Origin: Planctomycetota bacterium
Lineage (GTDB): Bacteria; Planctomycetota; Phycisphaerae; Sedimentisphaerales; Anaerohalosphaeraceae
DNA: 64,000 bases
Direction of reading: 5' to 3'
Assembly (NCBI GenBank): GCA_019456225.1
Contig: VRUI01000011.1
Span: 23,895 to 87,894, forward strand
The notes beneath the pieces were generated by a model. The model ran no database searches. It saw only the letters and a list, made by a program, of their open reading frames with translations, and had not been told where the DNA came from. Position 1 is the first letter of the stretch. Every line of letters begins with the position of its first letter. The position numbers and the translations under genes were made by a program. Positions 17,495 through 25,557 of this stretch are shown here, in pieces.

Positions 17495-19063
17495 ATGGCC
17501 ATACCAGCAAGTATCTTTAATGATGTGATCGGACCTGTTATGCGTGGGCCTTCGAGTTCTCATTGTGCTGCGGCTCTGAGGATAGGGCGGCTTGCCCGGG
17601 ACCTTATGGGCGGCGATATTGCCGGCGTAACCGTTGAGTTCGACGAGCATGGTTCTCTTGCCACGACCCATACAAGCCAGGGTTCGGACATGGGGCTTTT
17701 TGGCGGGCTTATGGGCCTGGATGCAACCGACGAGCGGCTGGTCAATTCGGCCAAAGACATCACAGAGGCAGGAATTAATATCGATGTCAGGATATGTAAC
17801 TTCCACGATCCCCATCCAAACACATACAGACTCAAGCTAAGCAATGCTGGAGAAATACATAGTTTAACAGCTATTTCCACCGGTGGCGGGATGATAGAGG
17901 TTACTGAAATCAATGGGATCGCCACCAGTATGATCGGTGACTATTTTGAGACACTAATATATGTAAGCGGTGAAAGTGGAAATGTTGTTGATACCCTAAA
18001 GAAGGCATTTGAAAACGATGAGATTCTTGTGCATGATGATATCGTTGGCAAACTGATCGAGATCAGGGCAGACAGATTTATCAGCGAAGAACTGGCAGAG
18101 TCTATCCGCAGCGAGCATAACATTCGATACATTAAGCGTCTTGCTCCTGTCTTGCCGGTACTTTCCAGAAAAGAGACGCAGGTTCCATTTTCCAACTACG
18201 AAGAGATGCTCCAGTACGATGCCGCCGGCAAGATGCCGTTATGGGAGTTGGCCGTAAACTATGAAAGCGAGCGGGGCGGTATAGCTGGCGATGAGGTTCT
18301 TGCCAGGATGGTTGAGATAGTCAAAACCGTCCGCGTTTCAGTCAAGCAGGGAATCGCCGGGACCAACTATCAAGACAGGATCCTTGGCTTTCAATGCGGC
18401 CGGTTCAAGGAGCGATTGGAAAGCGGCTCACTTCTCGAAGCCGGGATAATGAACAAGATCGTGATTTATGTCACGGCTCTGATGGAGGTGAAAAGCGCGA
18501 TGGGAGTAATCGTCGCCGCCCCTACAGCAGGTTCATGCGGCGCTTTGCCGGGTGCTTGTCTCGCAGCGGCCGACTCGCTCGGATTGGCAGACGAAGATGC
18601 GGCAAAAGCAATGCTTGCAGGCGGGTTGATCGGCGTCTTTATCGCCGAAGCCTCAACTTTTGCCGCCGAGGAAGCCGGTTGCCAGGCCGAGTGCGGATCC
18701 GCTTCGGGTATGGCGGCAGCGGCACTGGTTAATTTAGCGGGCGGCTCTGCAAAACAGGCGATAGCGGCAGCATCTATGGCTTTGCAGAACAGCCTGGGCA
18801 TGGTATGCGACCCTGTGGCCAGCCGCGTCGAGGTTCCATGCCTCGGAAAGAACGTAATGGCCGCGGTAAATGCCTTGTCGTGTGCGAATATGGCAATTGC
18901 CGGTTACGACCCGGTCATCTGGATCGATGAAGTGATAGATGCGATGGATCGAGTCGGCCGAAGCCTCCCAAGAGAAGTGCGATGTACCGCCCTGGGCGGC
19001 CTGTCCATAACAAAAACGTCAAAGGACATAGAGCTTAGCCTTAAAAAAAATACCGAAAAATAA
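17495..19063 (+). CDS. sdaA: L-serine dehydratase, iron-sulfur dependent, single chain
   Basis: 522 residues. Converts L-serine to pyruvate and ammonia with a 4Fe-4S cluster; the cluster is oxygen-labile, which fits an anaerobe. The N-terminal beta domain (IGPVMRGPSSSH, residues 12-23) and C-terminal alpha domain are fused as in SdaA. Cluster cysteines are probably those in AGSCGALPG, CDPVAS and VPCLGKN. Start ATG 17495 has AGAGGTGAG upstream, 28 nt after the peptidase stop. Serine released by the upstream peptidase could feed this enzyme (inference). Followed by a 28-bp minisatellite. Confidence 0.95.
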   Translation: MAIPASIFNDVIGPVMRGPSSSHCAAALRIGRLARDLMGGDIAGVTVEFDEHGSLATTHTSQGSDMGLFGGLMGLDATDERLVNSAKDITEAGINIDVRICNFHDPHPNTYRLKLSNAGEIHSLTAISTGGGMIEVTEINGIATSMIGDYFETLIYVSGESGNVVDTLKKAFENDEILVHDDIVGKLIEIRADRFISEELAESIRSEHNIRYIKRLAPVLPVLSRKETQVPFSNYEEMLQYDAAGKMPLWELAVNYESERGGIAGDEVLARMVEIVKTVRVSVKQGIAGTNYQDRILGFQCGRFKERLESGSLLEAGIMNKIVIYVTALMEVKSAMGVIVAAPTAGSCGALPGACLAAADSLGLADEDAAKAMLAGGLIGVFIAEASTFAAEEAGCQAECGSASGMAAAALVNLAGGSAKQAIAAASMALQNSLGMVCDPVASRVEVPCLGKNVMAAVNALSCANMAIAGYDPVIWIDEVIDAMDRVGRSLPREVRCTALGGLSITKTSKDIELSLKKNTEK

Positions 19064-19100
19064 CAGGCTTAAGTTGCGTCAAGTCCGCACCTGCCACTCT

Positions 19101-19483
19101 CAGAATTAACAATATCACCTCTGACGCTCAGAATTAACAATATCAACCCTTACGCTCAGAGTTAACAATATCACCTCTGACGCCCAGAATTAACAATATC
19201 ATCCCTTACGCTCATAGTTAACAATATCACCTCTGACGCTCAGAATTAACAATATCATCCCTTACGCTCAGAATTAACAATATCATCCCTTACGCTCAGA
19301 ATTAACAATATCATCCCTTACGCTCATAGTTAACGATATCACCTCTGACGCCCAGAATTAACAATATCATCCCTGACGCCCAGAATTAACAATATCATCC
19401 CTTACGCTCATAGTTAACAATATCACCTCTGACGCCCAGAATTAACAATATCATCCCTTACGCTCATAGTTAACGATATCACC
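19101..19483. repeat. 28-bp minisatellite, about 14 tandem copies
   Basis: Thirteen full and one partial copy of a 28-bp unit without spacers; units start at 19101, 19129, 19157 and so on to 19465. Two variants intermix: CAGAATTAACAATATCAT followed by CCCTTACGCT, and CATAGTTAACAATATCAC followed by CTCTGACGCC. The core TTAAC(A/G)ATATCA is in all copies. 28 is not a multiple of three and all frames are broken, so it is not coding. It lies 37 nt after sdaA. Confidence 0.95.
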
Positions 19484-19696
19484 GCCGCTAGTAGGGGGCG
19501 CTATGTCCACGAGTGACATTCCGGGTCAACATATACTATAGGTCCTATAGGTTGTATTATTACCGCCTATAAGCTTCGTATTTCCCGGATGAACCATGGT
19601 TTTTTACCTTTTTGAAAAAGTTGCTTAATCGTCAGGGTTAATATTCCGATTTACTTGCTATCTAGTTTATTAATATTGCTGTCAGGATAGTTTGAT
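19484..19696. other. Intergenic region with a short perfect palindrome
   Basis: Between the minisatellite and the diguanylate cyclase gene. CTATAGG-T-CCTATAG at 19536-19550 is a perfect palindrome, about 147 bp before the start codon; a regulator site is possible. I see no clear promoter. Confidence 0.35.
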
Positions 19697-20767
19697 ATGG
19701 AAAATGAATCTGTTAAGCCAGGACACTCGCTGAGTTGTGCAGGTGATATTTGTCGCCTTGAAAGCATTACTCCGCTTGCCAGGCGGCTTAATTGTCTGGA
19801 TATGCACAAAATAGCCAACATATGCATCGAAGATATACCGCATCTGATCGGTGCGAAGCTGGTATCTTTGTACGTTCTCGACGAGTCCAGTGATATTTTG
19901 CATCTTGAGAAACATAACCATCCCTTCCTTATCAATAATATCGTGTCATTGAATCAGAATCCTCCATCTCCGATGGTTGCCGCAGTCAGGAGTAAAGATC
20001 TGATTCTTGTCAGCAACATGGATTCACTTCAAAAGAACAGCGGCATGGGGTTTCAGCGTCCTTTCTCTGATAATTACGAGACGAAGAGCTGCATTATCGC
20101 TCCACTAATCTGTCAGAGCAGGGTCGTTGGCGTTTTGAATCTTACCGATAGGGTTGACGGTGGTGAATTCGGGGCTCCCGAGGTTTCGGTGATGGAGCTT
20201 TTCCGCCAGCTTGTAGGAGCATCTATCGGAAATGTAGAGCTTTTTGAGAAGACCCAAAAGCAGGCACAGACCGATGGCCTTACCGGTATGAGTAACCACC
20301 GGACTTTCTATGAGACTTTAGAGGCCGAACTTCGCAGATCGCAGCGTTATGGCGGTCAGTTGTCTATCATTATGGCTGACATCGATAACCTAAAGCCGAT
20401 CAACGATAACTTCGGACATAGAGCCGGTGACCTGGCAATCCGTCAGATCAGCAGGCGAATCCGTGCCTGCATCCGGCAAATCGATATCGCGGCGAGATAC
20501 GGCGGCGACGAGTTTGCCATCATACTTCCAAATACCGCACTTGAAGACGCTATCGGTGTCGCTGAGAGAATGGTAAAGATGGTTTCATCTTCGCCGATAA
20601 CGTGGGATCATAATAAGATCGATCTTTCAGTTAGCGTTGGCGTCGGTCAGTACGGCGGTGATTGTTGCCCGGGCGAAGTTACCAAGGCCACTGACGAGGC
20701 GATGTACGAAGCAAAGCAGGGAGGCAAAAATCGGGTTGTTGTCTTTGAACAAAAGGACCCGGTTTAG
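19697..20767 (+). CDS. Diguanylate cyclase with GAF sensor domain
   Basis: 356 residues, no membrane segment. The N-terminal part (about residues 25-190) looks like a GAF domain, a small-ligand or redox sensor. The GGDEF domain (about 195-352) has an intact active site, GGDEF at 269-273, and an inhibitory-site RxxD (RQID, 260-263) five residues before it, so it should make cyclic di-GMP and be inhibited by it. TDGLTGMSNHRTF and DIDNLKPINDNFGH are typical. Start ATG 19697; AGGATAG lies 8-14 nt upstream. What the GAF domain senses, and which genes it controls, is not shown here. Confidence 0.95.
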   Translation: MENESVKPGHSLSCAGDICRLESITPLARRLNCLDMHKIANICIEDIPHLIGAKLVSLYVLDESSDILHLEKHNHPFLINNIVSLNQNPPSPMVAAVRSKDLILVSNMDSLQKNSGMGFQRPFSDNYETKSCIIAPLICQSRVVGVLNLTDRVDGGEFGAPEVSVMELFRQLVGASIGNVELFEKTQKQAQTDGLTGMSNHRTFYETLEAELRRSQRYGGQLSIIMADIDNLKPINDNFGHRAGDLAIRQISRRIRACIRQIDIAARYGGDEFAIILPNTALEDAIGVAERMVKMVSSSPITWDHNKIDLSVSVGVGQYGGDCCPGEVTKATDEAMYEAKQGGKNRVVVFEQKDPV

Positions 20768-21570
20768 CAGACACCGGGATCGTTGCGATGGATATTGGTA
20801 TGAAGGCCGGGCTGGGGAAGGCGTTTTTTGGGGACGGATATTGGCATGAAGGGCGGGCTGGGGAAAACGCTTTTTTGTCATTGTGGATAATGTAGATATT
20901 TCCCACCTGTGGTTTTTGTGGTATTTTTTGTAATTAATTGAAATTAATTAAGATAAAACGCGAAAAAAACAGATATTTTGAATTATTTTGGGAAAAAGTG
21001 CGGGTATTTGAACGTTTTTCTCACCCTTATTCAGTAGATATATAAATTCAACAAAGGTAGAATACCAGTTTTTGGGTATTCTGTGACAGGTAACAAGTAG
21101 GGAGGTGACAGGTGAGGGAGTGAGGCGAAAGTGGTAAGGCGGAATTTTATGGTCTTGCAGGGGCTATAGTATATGTTGACCCAGAATGTCGCTCGTCGAC
21201 ATAGCGCGCTTGCGGTGACAGGTTAGCTTGAAGCATAACTTTGTAAGGGTTAAGGCAGAAGTTAAGAAAGCGAATATCCAATACCCAATGCCCAATACCC
21301 AATACCCAATATCCAATACCCAATATCCAATACCCAATATCCAATATCCAATACCCAATACGGAATCCGTCATTGCTGCCGGATCTTCGATATCCAATTA
21401 TGGAGTGGAAATACAGCAGCTTGTGTTTTGGTGAATTTTGCTTACAACTTTTTGATTTTTGTCGTATTGCTTTTTTGGCACCGAAAACATAGATAACGGC
21501 AGGGGATTGATCATGGATTAATTTTTTTTGGATTTTTTTTATTTTGTTGCTTGACAGGTTTCGTTTCTGG
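20768..21570. other. Long intergenic region with tandem and heptamer repeats
   Basis: About 800 bases, no convincing gene. Contents: a 46-bp imperfect direct duplication (20787-20832 and 20833-20878; shared core ATGAAGG then CGGGCTGGGGAA); GTGACAGGT-rich DNA near 21083-21115; a 90-bp array of 7-bp units at 21273-21362; and an AT-rich approach to the gntR promoter. Short frames over the heptamers encode only repeats. Confidence 0.7.
21273..21362. repeat. Heptamer tandem array (CCAATAC/CCAATAT)
   Basis: Nearly 13 consecutive 7-bp units, CCAATAC, CCAATAT or CCAATGC. The same heptamer vocabulary appears in fold-back form near 5188, 25440, 54090 and 58760. Confidence 0.92.
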
Positions 21571-21604
21571 TGTATACTGTATTATGTAAGTAATACACTA
21601 TACA
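21551..21604 (+). promoter_or_regulatory. gntR promoter with overlapping palindromic operator
   Basis: TTGACA (21551-21556), 16-bp spacer, TATACT (21573-21578). A 34-bp near-perfect palindrome covers the -10 region: left half TGTATACTGTATTA at 21571-21584, six-base centre, right half TAATACACTATACA at 21591-21604; one symmetric pair mismatches. Its position fits repression by the GntR protein encoded directly downstream. YtrA-type GntR regulators are known to repress their own ABC operon. Confidence 0.8.
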
Positions 21605-21617
21605 GGAGTATTAAAAA

Positions 21618-22013
21618 ATGCTAATTGAAATTGATTCACATTCCGGCGTTCCGATCTATCGGCAGATCATCGACCAGATCCGGTCTCATGTTATTACGGC
21701 AAGGCTCGGCGAGGGGGCTCAGCTTCCTTCTGTTCGCGATCTTGCCGGCCGGCTGAAGGTTAACCCGATGACGGTCAGCAAGGTTTATTCGTATCTTGAA
21801 AACGAAGGGGTTGTCGAGAGGAAGCGCGGGATCGGACTTTTTGTGGCGAAGATCAGCAAAACCAAACAGGACAAAGCGAAAACAGCAATGCTCGAGGATA
21901 TCATAAAGAAAGCGGCGGTGACGGCGATCGAGGTTGGATTGTCGGAAAAAGACGCTGCTAATATGTTTTCTAAACTCTTCAGGCAAAATAATTCAGAAGG
22001 GAGAACAAAATGA
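21618..22013 (+). CDS. GntR family regulator, YtrA subfamily
   Basis: 131 residues. Winged helix-turn-helix at about residues 10-75 (PIYRQIIDQIRSHV, LPSVRDLAGRLKVNPMTVSKVYSYLENEG), then only a short helical tail with no ligand-binding domain, as in the YtrA subfamily. These regulators usually repress a linked ABC exporter operon and respond to cell-wall or membrane stress. Start ATG 21618 with CAGGAG about 10 nt upstream. Its stop overlaps the ATPase start (ATGA), so they are co-translated. The palindrome at 21571-21604 is its likely operator. Confidence 0.92.
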   Translation: MLIEIDSHSGVPIYRQIIDQIRSHVITARLGEGAQLPSVRDLAGRLKVNPMTVSKVYSYLENEGVVERKRGIGLFVAKISKTKQDKAKTAMLEDIIKKAAVTAIEVGLSEKDAANMFSKLFRQNNSEGRTK

Positions 22014-22912
22014 ACATCAAGACTGACAATGAAGTTGCAATGGTACAGATTCACGGTTTAGAGAAACGCTTTGGCAAGACGGTAGCTTTATCCGGCGTAG
22101 ATATTGACGTATTTCCCGGCAGGATAATAGGTTTGCTCGGTGCAAACGGTTCCGGCAAGAGTACGCTGCTGCGTCACATGGTAGGGCTTTATATCGAAGA
22201 CGCCGGACAGTGCAGGACCTTTGGTTACGAGGCCAGAAATCTCGGTCCGGCCCAGCTTGGCCGCATCGGCTACGTTCACCAGAACGGCGAACTGCTTGAC
22301 TGGATGACGGTTGCCCAGCATATCCGCTATGTCAGCGCGTATTACGACAACTGGAACAAAGAGCTTGAAGATGAGTTTATTAGAGACTTTGACATCCCCT
22401 TGAAAGCTCGTGTCGGGACCCTTTCGCCCGGTAAGAGACAGCAGCTTGCGATACTTCTGGCAATCGGGTTCGGGCCCGAGCTTCTTATTCTTGACGAACC
22501 GGCTGCCGGGCTTGACCCTATCGCTCGCAGCCGGTTTCTTGACCTTTTGCTGTCGCTGATTCAGGACCCGAACAGAACGATCATAATCTCGTCGCATATC
22601 TTAAGCGATGTCGAAAAGGTCATCGATCATGCCATCATTCTTCGTGAGGGCAGCCTTCTTAGAGATTGCTCGTTTGACGATCTGCGTGAGGAATTCTGCA
22701 AGATACGCCTAAGCTCTCTTGGCGGCGATCTACCCGAGGAACTTGGGTTTACGGCCATCGGACCTGCTCAGCGAAGCGATAAGCAGGCAGTGGTTACCAT
22801 CGCCGCAGAATCCGCCCAGCAGCTGAATATCAAGGCCGCTCAGATTAACTGCAGCATCGAGGTGGAGACACTTTCGCTTGATGAAATTTACCGAATCGTT
22901 GTTACCGCTTGA
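22010..22912 (+). CDS. ABC transporter ATP-binding protein
   Basis: 300-residue ATPase subunit. Walker A GANGSGKST (residues about 45-53), signature LSPGKRQQ, Walker B LLILDEPAAGLDP, and the switch His in IIISSHILSD are all present. The last 80 residues form the accessory domain seen in ABC-2 type exporters. The start overlaps the gntR stop by four bases. With the permease at 22957 it should form an efflux or membrane-stress transporter; substrate unknown. Confidence 0.93.
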   Translation: MNIKTDNEVAMVQIHGLEKRFGKTVALSGVDIDVFPGRIIGLLGANGSGKSTLLRHMVGLYIEDAGQCRTFGYEARNLGPAQLGRIGYVHQNGELLDWMTVAQHIRYVSAYYDNWNKELEDEFIRDFDIPLKARVGTLSPGKRQQLAILLAIGFGPELLILDEPAAGLDPIARSRFLDLLLSLIQDPNRTIIISSHILSDVEKVIDHAIILREGSLLRDCSFDDLREEFCKIRLSSLGGDLPEELGFTAIGPAQRSDKQAVVTIAAESAQQLNIKAAQINCSIEVETLSLDEIYRIVVTA

Positions 22913-22924
22913 ATATTTAACGGC

Positions 22925-22947
22925 GTGGGCACGGCCCACCCTACGGG
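22925..22947. repeat. Palindromic GTGGGC-ACG-GCCCAC element with CCTACGGG tail
   Basis: Perfect 6-bp stem at 22925-22939, followed by CCTACGGG, between the ATPase and permease genes. It shares the CCTACGGG tail with the TGGGTAAAA palindromes at 32247-32281 and 63405-63440. Confidence 0.7.
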
Positions 22948-22956
22948 AGAACTATT

Positions 22957-24354
22957 ATGAGTATCCTTAAAGCAAATTTGAAACATCTTTATCAACGTCG
23001 CGGACTTTGGTTTTTATACGGTTTAATGTGTCTGACTCTACCTGCGTTGATTCTTGCAATTATCGGCAGCAGCGGTCCAAAGAAGGGGGTATGTGTTTCT
23101 TTGGTGGTGATATTTAGCAGCATGGCAGGCCTTTTCGCCTGTTCAATGCAGATAGATACCGCGATCAAGCCGTTTTCGTTTTGTCTGCCGGGCCACCGAA
23201 GGGTTAAACGTCAGTTTCTGCTCATTGTAGCGATTGCTACAAACCTGGTGTTTGCTCTTATATTTTTGCTCTATCCCGGCATTAGTATCGGCGAGAAATT
23301 CTTTGCTGTCGGCGCGGCGTTTTCCGCCGGCATGGTAAGCTTCTGGATTGGAGTTCTGATAGCATTTTCGGGCAACGCCTCTGCAGCTTTCCTGGGCTTC
23401 TACCCGGTAATCGGAATCATCACTGCAAAATACGATCTGCACATCGCACTTGAAGAGACCATCGTCGCAGAACCCGCATTGATTTGTGTTATTGGTCTTA
23501 TCGTCAGCATCGCTGCCTGGATGCTTCTGTCATGCGAGGGGTGGTTCAGGCGACATTGCGGGGCGCAGTGGCTCGGTCTTTTCGATGCGTGGAACTGGGG
23601 CAAGATCCGTAAAAACGGTATGAATAGAGTTGGTAAACTTCAAGACGGAATTCTATCCAGAGCTTTTGAAAATGCCTGCCTTGGGCGCATACGAGATGCG
23701 TCGATGCGTATCAAAGCATATTTCGCGGGAACGGTCTATACGACGTTCGGAGGCATGTTCTGCAAACAGTCTACCTCCATTGCGAGCCTGCTTTTCATAC
23801 TCGTGATCGTCTGTGCCATGGGTTATCTAAAGGGTATGGGCAATATGATTTTTCTTTTCGCAGGTATGATGGCGGTTAATGTTCGTATGCCCGTTCATTC
23901 AACTATGCTCATTTCCGGCGGACGCAGGGAGCGTTTTATGGCGACATGTTTTATGGTCGTTGTTGTAACTGCTCTGCTAAGCGGGGCCGCTGTTTCTATA
24001 GCTCTGTTGACGCAGGCACTGGCAGCGACGAAGATCATGGGGCCGCTTACTATCGACGGGTCGCAGGTTTACTATCGTCCAATTTCGCTGTTGGGTTTTT
24101 ACGTTCCGTTTATTATGGTCCCCGTAGGATTTGCATTGCAGTTGATCTTCAAGCGAAAACCGATACCTATGATGGTTGCATGGGTGATGTTCTTTATGTT
24201 CTGTGTCCTCGCCACGATTCTGATAGATGTCAATAACATATGGTGGGCCATTGCTCTTATCGGGTTAGCTGCTGGAAGCTGGGTCGTTTTCCTTAGCGTG
24301 TTGTGGTGGGTGTCAATGAAGCAGTCACTCGTGGCAGTCGCCAGGGGTCTATGA
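22957..24354 (+). CDS. ABC transporter membrane protein
   Basis: 465 residues with about twelve hydrophobic segments in two sets, separated by a cytoplasmic stretch near residues 200-260 that is rich in charged residues. It has no ATPase motifs. The position directly downstream of gntR and the ATPase gene makes it the permease of that exporter. It is not closely similar to any named permease that I recognise; two sets of about six helices would let one chain make the whole membrane channel (inference). Start ATG 22957 has GGGAG about 8 nt upstream. Confidence 0.8.
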   Translation: MSILKANLKHLYQRRGLWFLYGLMCLTLPALILAIIGSSGPKKGVCVSLVVIFSSMAGLFACSMQIDTAIKPFSFCLPGHRRVKRQFLLIVAIATNLVFALIFLLYPGISIGEKFFAVGAAFSAGMVSFWIGVLIAFSGNASAAFLGFYPVIGIITAKYDLHIALEETIVAEPALICVIGLIVSIAAWMLLSCEGWFRRHCGAQWLGLFDAWNWGKIRKNGMNRVGKLQDGILSRAFENACLGRIRDASMRIKAYFAGTVYTTFGGMFCKQSTSIASLLFILVIVCAMGYLKGMGNMIFLFAGMMAVNVRMPVHSTMLISGGRRERFMATCFMVVVVTALLSGAAVSIALLTQALAATKIMGPLTIDGSQVYYRPISLLGFYVPFIMVPVGFALQLIFKRKPIPMMVAWVMFFMFCVLATILIDVNNIWWAIALIGLAAGSWVVFLSVLWWVSMKQSLVAVARGL

Positions 24355-24401
24355 ACAACTGTTTCAACAAATGAGTGTGCTATATTTTGAAAGGAGATAT
24401 C

Positions 24402-24521
24402 ATGGAAGGTCCTAATGATAACATTGAACAGGAAAATCAATCTCTAAGAGATCGGCTTCATCAAAACCATTTAGAGGAAATATCCCTGTGGTCTTGCCCC
24501 CGAAATTTGGTCCATGTATAA
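24402..24521 (+). CDS. Candidate 39-residue ORF coupled to the pseudopilin gene
   Basis: ATG 24402 is preceded by a very good ribosome binding site (AAGGAGATATC). The frame encodes 39 residues, acidic then mixed (MEGPNDNIEQENQSLRDRLH at the start), and its TAA stop at 24519-24521 overlaps ATG 24521 of the pseudopilin as TAATG, a typical translational coupling arrangement. No domain is recognised. It may be a real small protein, or the remnant of a gene that now only delivers ribosomes. Confidence 0.5.
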   Translation: MEGPNDNIEQENQSLRDRLHQNHLEEISLWSCPRNLVHV

Positions 24522-25420
24522 TGAAGGAAATGGAGAAAAAAATGCAAAATCGAAAAGCTATGACACTGGTTGAATTGATCGTTGTGATAATTGCACTTTG
24601 CTTTGTATTATTTTTGATAGTGTTTGTAGTGCCATTGTTTTCCGGAGGTGCAGTAGACTTAAAAGATCGTCTGATATGCGCAACAAATCTTAAGGGTATG
24701 GGCAATGCCTTAAACGTCTATGCTTTCGACTATAGAGATGAGTATCCTATCGCCGGCGGCGGTGGTGTAAATAGCTGGGCGGTTACTACTGACGGTTGGG
24801 ACAATCCATATTATCAATGGGACGGCGATGATAAGGTTACAGTTTCGGCGAGTTTGTATATGCTTGTCAGGGAAGCCGATGTTGGTGTAAAATCCTTTAT
24901 TTGTCAATATAGCGACCAACAGGCGTTTGTAAATGATACACCTCATGACGTAGTAGAACTCTGGGACTTTGGCCCTGATCCCACCGAGCACCAGAGCTAT
25001 TCGTATCAGTACCCCTATGGCAAGTTCCCGGCAGATGGTACGAAACATCCCGGTAATGCAATAATGGCCGACCGGAATCCGTGGTTTGATGAGAAACTTA
25101 AAAAGTCATCGATAAAAAAAGAAACAGCAGAAACCTTCAAGGATAAAGTTTCGCTGATAGACTTTCTGCTCAAAACTGACAAATGGAAACAGCAGATCGG
25201 CAATAGCGAACCGCATGATCGTGAGGGTCAGAATGTTTTGTTCAATGACGGGCATGTTGATTTTGTAAAACGCCCGGATGTTGGTACGAGATACGATAAC
25301 ATATACACAATAGGCGGTCCGGGGCAAGAGGAGAAGCGGAGGGGGATTGCTCCGACGTTTGAGGAGATAGACGCAGTGGATGAATTTGATTCGCTATTGG
25401 TTAATGACCGGTCGCAATAG
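24521..25420 (+). CDS. Type II secretion/type IV pseudopilin-like protein, planctomycete type
   Basis: 299 residues. N-terminal prepilin signal: a short basic leader, then the hydrophobic stretch MTLVELIVVIIALCFVLFLI with Glu at the +5 position; cleavage is expected before MTLVEL. The rest is a globular extracellular domain ending in a region with NVLFNDGHVDFV, close to the tail motif of planctomycete proteins of the DUF1559 type. These proteins are numerous in planctomycetes and of unknown role. Start: ATG 24521 overlaps the stop of the 39-codon ORF (TAATG); ATG 24542, with GGAG six nt upstream, is an alternative. No secretion machinery genes are near. Confidence 0.85.
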   Translation: MKEMEKKMQNRKAMTLVELIVVIIALCFVLFLIVFVVPLFSGGAVDLKDRLICATNLKGMGNALNVYAFDYRDEYPIAGGGGVNSWAVTTDGWDNPYYQWDGDDKVTVSASLYMLVREADVGVKSFICQYSDQQAFVNDTPHDVVELWDFGPDPTEHQSYSYQYPYGKFPADGTKHPGNAIMADRNPWFDEKLKKSSIKKETAETFKDKVSLIDFLLKTDKWKQQIGNSEPHDREGQNVLFNDGHVDFVKRPDVGTRYDNIYTIGGPGQEEKRRGIAPTFEEIDAVDEFDSLLVNDRSQ

Positions 25421-25435
25421 GGAGCGGCTAATCAG

Positions 25436-25556
25436 TTCATTATTGGTTATTCCTTGTTGAGTGTTGGTTATTCAGATTTGTACGCCGTTTTGCTTTTCGG
25501 GTGTTTTTTGAATATCCAATATCGAACAAGGAATAACCAATATCCAATTGAAAATG
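25436..25556. repeat. Heptamer fold-back repeat between convergent genes
   Basis: Left arm TTGGTTATTCCTTGTTGAG (about 25444-25462) and right arm CGAACAAGGAATAACCAATA (about 25525-25544) are imperfect reverse complements, with 7-bp internal periodicity. It lies between the 3' ends of the pseudopilin and ileS genes, where it could act as a bidirectional hairpin. Confidence 0.7.
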
Positions 25557-25557
25557 C

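Noticed and set aside
19101..19483. CRISPR array
   Set aside because: Units follow each other without spacers and no cas genes are near; it is a tandem repeat.
21147..21434. Several short frames over the heptamer array
   Set aside because: They encode only repeats of the type YWVLGIG and arise from the 7-bp repeat read in different frames.
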